Notes: a model not told the origin generated them from the letters alone. DNA of 41,534 nucleotides from Lachnospiraceae bacterium (GCA_017479285.1 JAFVCL010000043.1:1-41534), one strand, 5' to 3'; counted from the stretch's first letter, positions 32,693 through 41,112 are shown. Translations and numbers: made by a program.

Positions 32693-33481
32693 TCACCTCA
32701 ATGATTTAAGGTACGCCTTATGCTCTTCGGACACGCGGAAGCTCTCCACAGCCTTTTGGATTGATTTACGCCTTGTCCATTCATCGAGGGGCGTTATTCC
32801 CCCTGTTTTTGTATCCTTCCCGTTTTTTCCTTCGGCATTTCCTGTCTCCATATATTTGACCGCCGCATCATATTTCTTCGCAAGCGCAGTGGCAAAATAC
32901 CAGGCGACCATCATCCTGTGATAATAATCATCTCCCGCTTCCTCCGGGACAGAGTACCCGTTTCTCGTCTTTCCCGAGGAATATTCCTTTACGCCCCGGG
33001 CACACCTTTTACTGATAAATTCCAGATACTCTTCCTTAAAATCCCCGCCGAGAAACTCGTTCATATACATCCTTATTCCGAAACGGGATGTGTAAACATG
33101 GGGTGAGGCGGTCCATTTTTCGATATAAGGAAGCAGTCTGTCATGATACTTTTTAAATACCTTGGGGCTGGACTGGTCGGAGACGGGCCAGCAATCAACA
33201 AATGGAAGAAAAGCTTCCACCCTCCTTACACATTCATCAAAATCCTTTATCAGTCCGATAATAAAAAAATGTACAAGATTCTCCTCGTACCACTTATGCG
33301 GAAGACTCTCGAGAAATTCCTCATAATCCCCGCTTTTAAAAAGAGAATCCGCGATCTTTCGCATATCCGGAGTGCGGACACCTATAACAGTATCCGGAGA
33401 AATATTCGGCACAAGCCCTGTCTGAAACTTTTTGTAATTTTCATCTGATAAAGCCTTCAGCTCGTCATAGATTGAAACCAT
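32693..33481 (-). CDS. DNA alkylation repair protein, AlkD-like HEAT-repeat family
   Basis: A 262-residue all-helical protein of the AlkC/AlkD superfamily (Pfam DNA_alkylation), which removes N3/N7-alkylated purines. Matching segments are IGVRTPDMRKIAD, WYEENLVHFFIIGLI, FLPFVDCWPVSDQSSPKVF (the Trp-Asp pair of the active-site cleft) and the final RRKSIQKAVES. The insert KYMETGNAEGKNGKDTKTGG near residue 205 is low-complexity. I prefer the ATG at 33481 (GGTGG 5 nt upstream) over a GTG three codons earlier that has no ribosome site. A good -10 box (TATAAT on the minus strand, 33542-33547) stands upstream with no clear -35. Confidence 0.82.
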   Translation of the reverse strand: MVSIYDELKALSDENYKKFQTGLVPNISPDTVIGVRTPDMRKIADSLFKSGDYEEFLESLPHKWYEENLVHFFIIGLIKDFDECVRRVEAFLPFVDCWPVSDQSSPKVFKKYHDRLLPYIEKWTASPHVYTSRFGIRMYMNEFLGGDFKEEYLEFISKRCARGVKEYSSGKTRNGYSVPEEAGDDYYHRMMVAWYFATALAKKYDAAVKYMETGNAEGKNGKDTKTGGITPLDEWTRRKSIQKAVESFRVSEEHKAYLKSLR

Positions 33482-33563
33482 AATCGCCACCGCCGATAAA
33501 AGACCGTTAAATAGTTTATCACATTAACTCTCTAAAGTAGTATTATACTTCACCGAATCCCTG

Positions 33564-33612
33564 TTGCATACAAAAAAATAATATATTAGAATAAAAATGT
33601 TTCATATAAACA
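33564..33612 (+). promoter_or_regulatory. Promoter of the first GH43-type gene with an operator-like palindrome
   Basis: TTGCAT (33564-33569) and TAGAAT (33587-33592) are exactly 17 nt apart. The inverted repeat TGTTTCATATAAACA (33598-33612) starts 6 nt downstream of the -10 box, the same placement as the TGTAA-N4-TTACA operators, but the sequence differs, so another regulator is likely. Confidence 0.6.
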
Positions 33613-33645
33613 CTCAAAAATCTTGAAAACGCAAAGGAAAAACTG

Positions 33646-35079
33646 ATGAAAGAATTTATCAAAGGCGCAAACCCTTATATGGCTCTATGGGAGCATGTTC
33701 CCGACGGAGAGCCCAGAGTTTTTGAACATAACGGTGAAAAAAGAGTCTATGTATACGGCTCCCACGACATTGAGAAGGATAAGTACTGCGGACGGAATTA
33801 TGTTGTCTGGTCCGCTCCCGCAGACGACCTTACAAACTGGAAATGCCACGGAGTGTCCTATGAGACCCACTATGATTCGATACTCTACGCCCCCGATGTT
33901 GTAAAAAAGGGTGATACCTATTATCTCTACGCCGCTGAAAGGTGCGGAAGCCTTATAGTTGTCGCCTCCTCAAAGACCCCCTGGGGTCCCTTTGAAAACC
34001 CGGTTGAGACAAAGCTTGGCTTCGACCCGGGCGTTCTTGTAGATGACGACGGAAAGGTTTATGCCTACTGGGGAGGCTGCGCGGCTCCCTGCTATATCGC
34101 AGAGCTGGAGGATGATATGGCAACCATCAAAGAGGAAACCCTGGTGTCGAATCCCATGGGACACGCCAACTGCCCCTGGGACCCGAAGGAGGACGGACAC
34201 ATCGACCTTATCGATGCCTTCTTTGAGGCCTCAAGCCCGAGAAAGGTCATGGGCAAATATGTATATATCTACTCCTCAAGATACGAAAGACCCATCCCGG
34301 AGCTTGGCGTATTTGAAGACTGCAACGGATTTCTTTCCTATAAATTCAGTGACACCCCCTTTGGTCCCTTCCGGGACGGCGGCGATATAAGCTTTAACGG
34401 CGGTGAGATCCTCCGGGACAGTGAGGGCGTCGGGACAATGACCTACCGCTGGGGCAACAACCACGGCTCTATCATCGAAGTGAACGGCAAGTGGTATGTT
34501 TTTTATCACAGACACTCCGGCACAACCGAGTACAGCCGCCAGGCCATGCTTGAGCCCATAGATGTTGCTCTCGGAAAGGACGGAAGACTCTTTATCGGAG
34601 ATATCAAGTTTCTCGCAGGAGAGCCCGTATCCTCCGGACCCGTTGAAATGACTTCACAGGGCGCACATATAAACGGTCTTGATGCTTATAAATGGATATC
34701 TGCCGGCTACGCCTGCCATATACACGGAAGCAGAAAGAATGCCCACATCCGTCCCGTGTATGATATGAGGGATGATGTTTCATCTCCCATCGATCTTATC
34801 ACTGACGGAACGACTGTCGGCTTCAGATATATCCAGTTTGGCAACAACACTCCCAAAACCGTTACCGTCGTACTTGACGGTGCAAAAAAACTCAAGATAA
34901 ACCTGCGAATAGGCTCCTACAGAGGTCGCGTCGTTTCCACTCTGTGCTTTGACGGTTCATCAAACGAATCCACAGCGCCTCTTAATACCGGAGTTATCGG
35001 AAAATGCGCCGTGTACTTCGAGTTTGTCTCGGACGATAAGGATGCGGATTTCTCATTTGACCGTTTTACCTTTGACTGA
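33646..35079 (+). CDS. Glycoside hydrolase family 43-type protein with C-terminal carbohydrate-binding-like domain
   Basis: A five-bladed beta-propeller (residues 1-320) of the alpha-L-arabinofuranosidase/beta-xylosidase type, plus a beta-sandwich (about 340-477) ending CAVYFEFVSDDKDADFSFD, which resembles CBM6-type modules. Candidate catalytic residues: Asp20 in WEHVPDGEPRVF (base), Asp in LYAPDVV (pKa modulator) and Glu in IDAFFEASS (acid). VLVDDDGKVYAYWGG and GNNHGSIIEVNGKWYVFYHR are typical propeller segments. There is no signal peptide, so it acts inside the cell, probably on arabinose- or xylose-bearing side chains. AAAGGA lies 7 nt before the ATG. Its 3' end overlaps the convergent EAL gene by 14 nt. 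Confidence 0.87.
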   Translation: MKEFIKGANPYMALWEHVPDGEPRVFEHNGEKRVYVYGSHDIEKDKYCGRNYVVWSAPADDLTNWKCHGVSYETHYDSILYAPDVVKKGDTYYLYAAERCGSLIVVASSKTPWGPFENPVETKLGFDPGVLVDDDGKVYAYWGGCAAPCYIAELEDDMATIKEETLVSNPMGHANCPWDPKEDGHIDLIDAFFEASSPRKVMGKYVYIYSSRYERPIPELGVFEDCNGFLSYKFSDTPFGPFRDGGDISFNGGEILRDSEGVGTMTYRWGNNHGSIIEVNGKWYVFYHRHSGTTEYSRQAMLEPIDVALGKDGRLFIGDIKFLAGEPVSSGPVEMTSQGAHINGLDAYKWISAGYACHIHGSRKNAHIRPVYDMRDDVSSPIDLITDGTTVGFRYIQFGNNTPKTVTVVLDGAKKLKINLRIGSYRGRVVSTLCFDGSSNESTAPLNTGVIGKCAVYFEFVSDDKDADFSFDRFTFD

Positions 35080-36955
35080 GCATTTCAAAAAAATCATTTT
35101 CGGGGATAGGCTCTGAATAATAATAGCCCTGCAGATAATCACAGCCTATCCCTATCATCTCGGAAGCCATTTTCCCGGTTTCGATCCCCTCGGCCGTAAT
35201 CCCGAACCCCATATATTTGAATGTACTTACCATATTCGGAAGTATCGCGTCAGGCTTTTTATCATAATTCCAGACAAGGCTTTTATCCAGCTTTATATTT
35301 ATAAAAGGAACCTTCTTCAGTCTCGAAAGATTTGAATAACCCGTACCATAGTCATCAAGCACAAACTTAAAGCCCTTATCCACAAGCGCATTTATCTGCC
35401 TTGTCATAAAAGAATCATCTATCACGGATCCCTCGGTTATCTCAAGATGGATCAATCCGGGGTCGACCTGATATTCTTTCACGATCTCAGCGCACTTATC
35501 GGCAAGATCCGTTCTTGTAAACTGAATGGGAGAAAGATTGACATTTATCCATTCAATGCTTAGTCCATTATCTTTTATCCGGCACATAAAGGCACAGGTC
35601 TTTTCAAATATCTGCTCTCCCATCTCGTTGATGCGTCCGCTGTTTTCCACAAGAGGGATAAACAATCCCGGAGATATAAGATTCCCTTCGGAATCCCTTA
35701 TACGGGACAGTGCTTCAGCGCCGACTATTTTTCCGTTTTTGTCGACAAGGGGCTGAAGAAACAGCTCAATACTGTTGTTGTCAATGGCATTTTCAACATA
35801 TCTCCGGATACGGATCTCATTTCTTGTCTTTTCTATATCATCGTCCGAAATATAAAATATCTCTCCGCTCTCACTGTTCCCTGCTTTATCAAGGGTTTTA
35901 GCCAATGTGGTAAGAAGCTCATCGTCACATTCCTGAAACCCTGAAAAATCCAGTGAAACAAAGCCTGCCGTCAGATAAAGCTCCACCTTATCAGATTTCC
36001 ATGGCTTTTCAAATCTTTTGAATATAATCTCACAGATTCCTTCAACATCCGTTTTGGGATCAGCAAGTATTACAAATCTGCCCTTTCGGCAGTAAAAAAC
36101 TTTACTTTCAAAAAAAAGACTCTCAAGATATTTTCCGATCATCACAAGTCCGGCATCGGTCTGATCCGCACCGTAAACCTCTCTTATAACTTGATACCTG
36201 TGGACAACCACTCCTATACATTTATAATTGATATTTCCGCTTTTTTCCCGGAGATACTCTCTCAGGGATCCTGAATTAAAAACGGAGCCTTTAAGATCGA
36301 GATAATACTCCGGATTCTCAAAGGCGAGATACACAATAAGTATTGCCATAAGGACAAAAGTATCCATCAAAAGAGTCTTTGGAAGGTAGGCCCTTACTAT
36401 AAGACCTGTAAAAATAACAAGGTTATAATAAAAGATGCCGAACAGCTCCCGCCTTTGGTTGTTCTTCCGACAGCAAAAAACATATATCAGCGCTATGAAT
36501 ATATAAAAAAATCCGATCCAGTAGACAAGGGAATAAAAAGGACCGGCGTGGTATCCCTGTTCATCAACATAGAATATAAACCCTGTAAAGGGAGAAATGA
36601 TCGAAAAGACAAGCCCAAGATAAAAGGGAGCGTAGATCAGTTGTCTGATAAAAGATTTGACCTTATAGGTTGTCTTTGTAACGGAAACAGTGAACCTGTA
36701 CATGGCAAAGGATCTTGTAAAAAAACCGATAAAATACAACATGTTGAGGGTATCAACAAGCCACTGCGGAACTAACATATAGTTATTGTCGGCGATGGAT
36801 GCCGCCGTATCAAAGACAATAACAAAGGTCTCCACCGCTATCATCTGTATGAAGAGAAGATTTCTTTTCAGCGAAAGCCTTCGTCTCGAAAAGTAGAAGG
36901 AAAGTATGATAAGCAGTACCAGCAGGGTCGGGATTTCAAAACTATAACTCCACAT
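35066..36955 (-). CDS. Membrane EAL-domain c-di-GMP phosphodiesterase with degenerate GGDEF domain
   Basis: Residues 1-215 contain about seven helices, a histidine-kinase-like 7TM sensor. Residues 225-375 look like a GGDEF domain whose active loop is CRKGRFVIL (289-297), so it cannot make c-di-GMP. The EAL domain follows with EALSR (414-418), NLSPIQF, EITEGS, DDYGTGYS (534-541), KLDKS, AEGIE (588-592) and QGYYYSEPI; all metal and catalytic residues I can check are present, so phosphodiesterase activity is expected. AGGAGG lies 7 nt before the ATG. It follows the GGDEF-PAS gene by 81 nt on the same strand, so the opposing enzymes may be co-expressed. Confidence 0.92.
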   Translation of the reverse strand: MWSYSFEIPTLLVLLIILSFYFSRRRLSLKRNLLFIQMIAVETFVIVFDTAASIADNNYMLVPQWLVDTLNMLYFIGFFTRSFAMYRFTVSVTKTTYKVKSFIRQLIYAPFYLGLVFSIISPFTGFIFYVDEQGYHAGPFYSLVYWIGFFYIFIALIYVFCCRKNNQRRELFGIFYYNLVIFTGLIVRAYLPKTLLMDTFVLMAILIVYLAFENPEYYLDLKGSVFNSGSLREYLREKSGNINYKCIGVVVHRYQVIREVYGADQTDAGLVMIGKYLESLFFESKVFYCRKGRFVILADPKTDVEGICEIIFKRFEKPWKSDKVELYLTAGFVSLDFSGFQECDDELLTTLAKTLDKAGNSESGEIFYISDDDIEKTRNEIRIRRYVENAIDNNSIELFLQPLVDKNGKIVGAEALSRIRDSEGNLISPGLFIPLVENSGRINEMGEQIFEKTCAFMCRIKDNGLSIEWINVNLSPIQFTRTDLADKCAEIVKEYQVDPGLIHLEITEGSVIDDSFMTRQINALVDKGFKFVLDDYGTGYSNLSRLKKVPFINIKLDKSLVWNYDKKPDAILPNMVSTFKYMGFGITAEGIETGKMASEMIGIGCDYLQGYYYSEPIPENDFFEMLSQR

Positions 36956-37036
36956 ATAGGTTCCTCCTGATTAAGTGGCCACTATCTTCGGACTTCATAT
37001 TACTTTTGAAGGAATAATTCAGGCTCAATACTGCGC

Positions 37037-38512
37037 TCAAACCATCTTCCTGTCATTTATATCTACAAACATTCCGACATAGGAAAGCGGCGTTCCATCT
37101 TCGCGGCGAAGCAGCCTTCCGATGGCGTGATACCATCTCCACTCTCCGCTTCTGGTTTTTAATCTGTATTCCACATCGTAGTTTTTCCTGCCGGTATAAT
37201 CGGCTATGGTATCATTGAACTCCTTTAAGACTCTCTCCTTGCAATCGGGGTGTAAAAGATCCGACCATGATTCCAGCCGGTTCGGGAAATCGTTCTCGTC
37301 GGTGTATCCTATCATCCGTCTGAATTCAGGGCTCCATTCAACGGAAACCATCTGACCCTTTTCATTAAATTCCATGCCCCACATTCCGGAGCCGAGAGCT
37401 TCGTGCATTACACGGATTGTTGCTTCCTTGTGTGCCGCGATCCTGCGCTCATCCGTATTTTTTATTCTTGCTTTGTTCTCATACATTTCACGGTCGGCTA
37501 CAAGCATGGCACTGTGAATATCCCTGTTTTCAACCATCTCATAACCAAAGGCGCAATTATACGGAGTTTTAGACAATTCCTCACGCATTACCTCGATATC
37601 GTTTTTAACATACTCTTCGGATTTTTTGAGGTAGAAAATAGCAAATTCATCTCCGCCGATCCTGTAGACATTTTTGTTTTTGAATTTTCCCTTTAACAAG
37701 CATCCGGCAATGGTTATAAGCGCCGTATCTCCTGCGGAATGTCCCTGGGTATCGTTGATCTTTTTAAGGTCATTCATATCTACTGAAACAACTGCCGATA
37801 TCTGGTCCTTTAACTTTTCTGAATCCGCATAGTAGCATTGTCTGTTGAGAAGATGCGTAAGCGTATCCTCCTTTGAAATAATCAGGGATAAAGAAAGGTA
37901 ATAGATAAGCAGCAGTGATGCAAACAAGGTACTGTAATCAGCATCGATTTCAAAGATAAGAAGCGCCAATACACCGATTGTTGAAGCAATGATACAGGAA
38001 AAAATACCCTTTCTCTCCGCTTTTCCAAAATGGGTATACCGGATCGTAAACATAACAAAGAACAAAACCACATACGGGAAGAACAGGAAATAAGGATAGT
38101 ATCGCATGATACTGTCCGCACCGATATAGAGATTATTATCATCAAACCAGTAAATAAGATGGGTCCACTGTGAGGTATATAACAAAGGCGCGCTGATAAT
38201 GACCGGTAAATAAAAAAGAATCTTGTTCTTTTTCATAAATTCCGCCATATCTATGATTCCGAGCATGATAAGAGGGTGGAGCAAATATATTGTCGGAGTA
38301 AGGATTATCCTTGTCCATGACAGATAGTCCAGTTCTCTCGTATAGCGCTCTACAGACCAGACGATCGCCTCCGCGAATATGAGCACAATAACAACCCGCG
38401 TAATCTTTATTGTACGCTTTTTAAGATGAACATTTGATTCGAGCAGAAACCATAATCCCAAAAGCTCGGCTATCAAAATATAATTACTTAATATCAATGT
38501 TACGATGCTCAT
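37037..38512 (-). CDS. Membrane diguanylate cyclase: 7TM sensor - GGDEF - PAS
   Basis: Residues 1-212 hold about seven helices with a long N-terminal region typical of 7TM histidine-kinase-like sensors. The GGDEF domain begins at KEDTLTHLLNRQ with SVDMNDLKKIND and an intact RIGGDEF (284-290). No RxxD inhibitory site is seen. A PAS_3/PAC domain occupies about 370-488 (VEWSPEFRRMIGY, then WRWYHAIGRLLRREDGTPLS). Having PAS after GGDEF is a less common order. GGAG lies 6 nt before the ATG. It lies upstream of the EAL gene and is surrounded by two GH43-type genes. Confidence 0.92.
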   Translation of the reverse strand: MSIVTLILSNYILIAELLGLWFLLESNVHLKKRTIKITRVVIVLIFAEAIVWSVERYTRELDYLSWTRIILTPTIYLLHPLIMLGIIDMAEFMKKNKILFYLPVIISAPLLYTSQWTHLIYWFDDNNLYIGADSIMRYYPYFLFFPYVVLFFVMFTIRYTHFGKAERKGIFSCIIASTIGVLALLIFEIDADYSTLFASLLLIYYLSLSLIISKEDTLTHLLNRQCYYADSEKLKDQISAVVSVDMNDLKKINDTQGHSAGDTALITIAGCLLKGKFKNKNVYRIGGDEFAIFYLKKSEEYVKNDIEVMREELSKTPYNCAFGYEMVENRDIHSAMLVADREMYENKARIKNTDERRIAAHKEATIRVMHEALGSGMWGMEFNEKGQMVSVEWSPEFRRMIGYTDENDFPNRLESWSDLLHPDCKERVLKEFNDTIADYTGRKNYDVEYRLKTRSGEWRWYHAIGRLLRREDGTPLSYVGMFVDINDRKMV

Positions 38513-38599
38513 GTGCGACTCCTTTAATACCTTGTTCCGTCGCCTTTGCAGTTTACCGCAAACGCTTTATTCCGCGCGCCATATAAAATCATCCCGGAA

Positions 38600-38631
38600 T
38601 CTCAATATTTATACTTGAGAATATTATATCA
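38600..38631 (-). promoter_or_regulatory. Extended -10 promoter of the GGDEF-PAS gene with downstream palindrome
   Basis: The minus strand reads TGATATAAT (TATAAT at plus 38623-38628). Directly downstream lies the inverted repeat TCTCAA-N9-TTGAGA (38600-38620), over the predicted start site and therefore a possible operator. The sequence differs from the pectin-type operators. The leader to the ATG at 38512 is about 100 nt. Confidence 0.5.
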
Positions 38632-38691
38632 AATTTCCGTCCTATAAGCCACTCTTTGGGAACTTTATATCTTGCCTCCGGGGTAAAATAT

Positions 38692-38728
38692 GACCCATAG
38701 GCTTTATACCTATGGGTCGTCGTTTTTT
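38692..38728. terminator. Intrinsic terminator after the second GH43-type gene
   Basis: Perfect stem GACCCATAGG (38692-38701) / CCTATGGGTC (38709-38718), loop CTTTATA. Plus-strand tail GTCGTTTTTTTA; minus-strand tail ATATTTTA. The gene that needs it is on the minus strand, where the U-run is weaker; it may work both ways. Confidence 0.78.
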
Positions 38729-39708
38729 TAGTTATGGTCATAAGGATAAATCGTGTCGATGGTTCCGTCCTCATGAATATTCAGCTTTGTGTATTTTACG
38801 CATCTTTTGTGGGAGATGCCGCCTGAAAATTCGCTGTCGTGGTAGAAAATATACCACTCTCCGTCTATCTCTACGATCGAATGATGGGTTGTCCACCCGA
38901 TAACCGGCTCCATGATCCTTCCCTTGTATGTAAAAGGTCCGGCAGGGTTGTCACCCTCGGCGTAGCAAAGGTAATGTGTTGTACCCGTTGAATAGGAAAG
39001 GTAATACTTTCCGTTAAACTTATGCATCCAGGGACCCTCAAAGTATCTCCTGTCCTCGTCTCCTGCTTTTATAACCTCACCGTTCTCATCAAGAATCTTA
39101 ATCATAACGGGCGCAGCCTTAAAGCCTGTCATATCCTCCTTAAACTCCGCAAAGATGGGGCCGAGGGATGGTTCATCCCCTTCCGGGCGGTGCTCATCGG
39201 GATTATAACTTCCCGACTGCCACATCTCAAGCTGACCACCCCAAAGTCCTCCGTTATAGCAGTATATCCTTCCATCATCGTCAAGAAGTACGGCGGGGTC
39301 GATGCTGTAGCTTCCCTCGATGAAATCATCCTGGGGCTTGAAAGGACCTACAGGCGACTCCGACTCGGCAACGCCGATACGGAAAATTCCCTCCTTATCC
39401 TTTGCGGGGAAAACAAGGTAGTACTTACCGTTTACCTTTACAGCGTCAGGAGCCCAAAGCTGTCTGCTGACCCATGGAACATCCTTTTCGTGAAGAGCAA
39501 TTCCGTTATCCACACACTCGCTGTCAAGAGAATCCATTGAGAGTATGTGGTAATCCTCCATTTTGTACTGCTCTCCGTCGTCATCCTCGGGACAATCCCA
39601 GTCGAAATCGTGGGAGGGATAAATATAGATCTTCCCGTCATATACATGAGCGGAGGGGTCCGCAGTATATATGTTTGTAACAAGTGGCTTTCTTTCGTTT
39701 TTTCTCAT
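38728..39708 (-). CDS. Glycoside hydrolase family 43-type arabinosidase/xylosidase-like protein
   Basis: A 326-residue single-domain five-bladed propeller. I start it at MRKNERKPLV (ATG 39706-39708) because GAGGA lies 9 nt upstream; the frame stays open for 33 further codons, but those lie over the presumed promoter. Catalytic candidates: Asp17 in TADPSAH (base), Asp in LWAPDAV and Glu in YFEGPWMHKF (acid). YSIDPAVLLDDDGRIYCYNGG and WTTHHSIVEIDGEWYIFYHD are family-typical. There is no signal peptide. Compared with the protein at 33646 it lacks the C-terminal beta-sandwich. Arabinan side chains of pectin are a likely substrate; GH43 members vary widely. Confidence 0.88.
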   Translation of the reverse strand: MRKNERKPLVTNIYTADPSAHVYDGKIYIYPSHDFDWDCPEDDDGEQYKMEDYHILSMDSLDSECVDNGIALHEKDVPWVSRQLWAPDAVKVNGKYYLVFPAKDKEGIFRIGVAESESPVGPFKPQDDFIEGSYSIDPAVLLDDDGRIYCYNGGLWGGQLEMWQSGSYNPDEHRPEGDEPSLGPIFAEFKEDMTGFKAAPVMIKILDENGEVIKAGDEDRRYFEGPWMHKFNGKYYLSYSTGTTHYLCYAEGDNPAGPFTYKGRIMEPVIGWTTHHSIVEIDGEWYIFYHDSEFSGGISHKRCVKYTKLNIHEDGTIDTIYPYDHN

Positions 39709-39757
39709 TTCCTTCATTCCTCGTAAATTGTTTAATAGTTTCACAAAAAACCTATGA

Positions 39758-39813
39758 TAGTATATTCTGCCATATATTTCCGGATAAAACTTATTAAATA
39801 CTGTCATATACTA
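39758..39813. promoter_or_regulatory. Inverted repeat upstream of the second GH43-type gene
   Basis: TAGTATAT (39758-39765) and ATATACTA (39806-39813) form an 8-bp inverted repeat 40 nt apart in the AT-rich 213-nt region between the two divergent genes. The spacing would suit a looping or dimeric activator. AT-richness makes chance plausible. Confidence 0.3.
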
Positions 39814-39873
39814 TTCTAATTTTGCTATTTTATGAAAAATAAACCAAAACCTTTTCGTCCTGTGGAGAAAAAA

Positions 39874-39882
39874 TGTTATAAT
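39874..39882 (+). promoter_or_regulatory. Extended -10 promoter of the AIM24-family gene
   Basis: TGTTATAAT (TATAAT at 39877-39882) is a consensus extended -10 element 40 nt before the ATG at 39922. The -35 region is weak. It lies inside an upstream open stretch of the same frame, which confirms the later start codon. Confidence 0.6.
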
Positions 39883-39921
39883 GTCCTTGGCCTAAAAAAA
39901 ATCCTAAAGGAGGTAGTTCTA

Positions 39922-40602
39922 ATGCAGTACGTAATTGAAGGTGAGCCGTTACCGGTTGTGATCTGCACTCTCGAAAGTGGCGAGACGATGATCACGGAAA
40001 GCGGCGCAATGAGCTGGATGTCTCCAAACATGAAAATGGAAACAACCTCAAACGGTGGCGTGGGAAAAATGTTTGGCCGCGCTTTTTCAGGTGAGAGTTT
40101 GTTCCAGAACCGCTACACAGCTGAAGGTGGACAGGGAACCATTGCATTTGCATCAAGCTTCCCCGGATCTATCAGAGCATTCGAGATTTCTCCCCAGAAC
40201 ACCATCGTAGCTCAAAAGAAAGCATTTCTCGCTTCAGAGTCAAGCGTAGAACTTTCAGTATTCTTCCAGAAAAAAGTAGCTTCAGGCTTCTTCGGCGGCG
40301 AAGGATTTATCATGCAGAAGCTCAGCGGAAACGGCACAGTATTCCTTGAGTTTGATGGATACATCAAGGAATATGAACTTCAGGCCGGAGAAAAAATGGT
40401 TCTTGACAACGGCTATCTTGCAGCTATGAGCGATACCTGCAGCATTGACATTCAGACCGTACCCGGAATCAAAAATATGCTCTTCGGTGGCGAGGGACTT
40501 TTCAACACCGTTATTACCGGTCCCGGACATATCTGGCTTCAGACTATGCCTGTATCCCAGATGGCAGGCACTCTGGCTCCTTATCTCCCCGGAAAGAATT
40601 AA
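39922..40602 (+). CDS. TIGR00266/AIM24-family protein
   Basis: A 226-residue protein from the ATG at 39922, with AGGAGG 8 nt upstream and an extended -10 promoter before it. The family fold is a beta-helix-like barrel of unknown function, widespread in bacteria and related to mitochondrial AIM24. Diagnostic features are the opening GEPLPVVICTLESGETMITE, SGAMSWMSPNMKMET, then FGGEGFIMQKLSGNGTVFLE and the Gly-rich GGEGLFNTVITGPGHIWLQTMP. Monocistronic, ending in a strong terminator. Codon use looks adapted for good expression. It shows no functional link to pectin genes. Confidence 0.93.
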   Translation: MQYVIEGEPLPVVICTLESGETMITESGAMSWMSPNMKMETTSNGGVGKMFGRAFSGESLFQNRYTAEGGQGTIAFASSFPGSIRAFEISPQNTIVAQKKAFLASESSVELSVFFQKKVASGFFGGEGFIMQKLSGNGTVFLEFDGYIKEYELQAGEKMVLDNGYLAAMSDTCSIDIQTVPGIKNMLFGGEGLFNTVITGPGHIWLQTMPVSQMAGTLAPYLPGKN

Positions 40603-40622
40603 TACAGGAATCAATATAATTC

Positions 40623-40660
40623 AAAAAGGCATGAATCCAAGGGGTTCATGCCTTTTTATT
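40623..40660. terminator. Bidirectional intrinsic terminator
   Basis: Stem AAAAAGGCATGAA (40623-40635) / TTCATGCCTTTTT (40645-40657) with T-runs in both directions. It serves the AIM24-family gene on the plus strand and the KilA-N gene on the minus strand. Confidence 0.9.
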
Positions 40661-40687
40661 AAATCAGGCCTTTTTGCATATAATGTC

Positions 40688-40912
40688 TTACCTTATTGTC
40701 ATCCGTAAAAATCTCGGCCTGCCCCAAAGACCTATAAAAGAAACTGTACTTCGGTTCCTCATCCAATTTTGTATAACATAACCCGGATATTCTCCTTCTC
40801 TCCTCTTTGCTATATCTGTTAGAGGAATATACTCATTTTCATAATCACTTGTATAAATACCAATGTCTATACCATCTGCATGTATAATCTCATTTTTAAA
40901 TGTTTTTGACAT
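40688..40912 (-). CDS. Truncated KilA-N domain protein
   Basis: A 74-residue remnant of a phage-type KilA-N DNA-binding protein. The N-terminal part is clearly family-like: KNEIIHADGIDIGIYTSDYE, EYIPLTDIAKRR, then VIQNWMRNRSTVSFIGLW. In full-length members this is followed by more of the domain and a roughly 150-residue C-terminal region; here GRPRFLRMTIR and a stop follow at once. I place the start at the ATG 40910-40912 (AAGGTGG 8 nt upstream). A second minus-strand frame stays open over the 3' half and reads YSFFYRSLGQAEIFTDDNK, but lacks a start. Probably inactive or a short DNA-binding peptide. Confidence 0.65.
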   Translation of the reverse strand: MSKTFKNEIIHADGIDIGIYTSDYENEYIPLTDIAKRREGEYPGYVIQNWMRNRSTVSFIGLWGRPRFLRMTIR

Positions 40913-40941
40913 ATTGCAGGCCACCTTCTTTCTTCCATATT

Positions 40942-41097
40942 TCAGTTTTTATCTATTACTTTGACCTTAATATGCGGTTCAGTTCCACCGTGGTATGGTT
41001 CGGAAGCTCTCACATCATAAAGACTCTTATCCATAACTTCCGTAGATAAAATCAAAAGATTAAGTTGTTCCTGTGTCATTTCTACTTCAAGTTTCAT
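40942..41097 (-). CDS. 51-residue protein of unknown function, transcribed divergently from an XRE repressor
   Basis: Translation from the ATG 41095-41097 gives MKLEVEMTQEQLNLLILSTE, then VMDKSLYDVRASEPYHGGTE and PHIKVKVIDKN. AAGGAAGG lies about 10 nt upstream. No family recognised; the acidic N-terminal helix and His/Gly-rich turn could suit a small antitoxin or anti-repressor, but this is only a guess. It is followed after 29 nt by the KilA-N remnant on the same strand. Its promoter lies within the operator region of the XRE gene, so the two divergent genes are probably controlled together. Confidence 0.6.
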   Translation of the reverse strand: MKLEVEMTQEQLNLLILSTEVMDKSLYDVRASEPYHGGTEPHIKVKVIDKN

Positions 41098-41112
41098 AAT
41101 CTAACACCTTCC

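Noticed and set aside
38520-38570. Minus-strand GCAAAGGCGACGG upstream of the GGDEF-PAS gene resembles part of a c-di-GMP (GEMM) riboswitch core.
   Set aside because: The conserved first half of the aptamer, the paired stems and the tetraloop receptor are absent; only a short string matches.
39709-39807. N-terminal extension of the second GH43-type gene from an ATG at 39807.
   Set aside because: No ribosome site there; the stretch is AT-rich intergenic sequence holding an inverted repeat, and the family fold begins after residue 39708's start.
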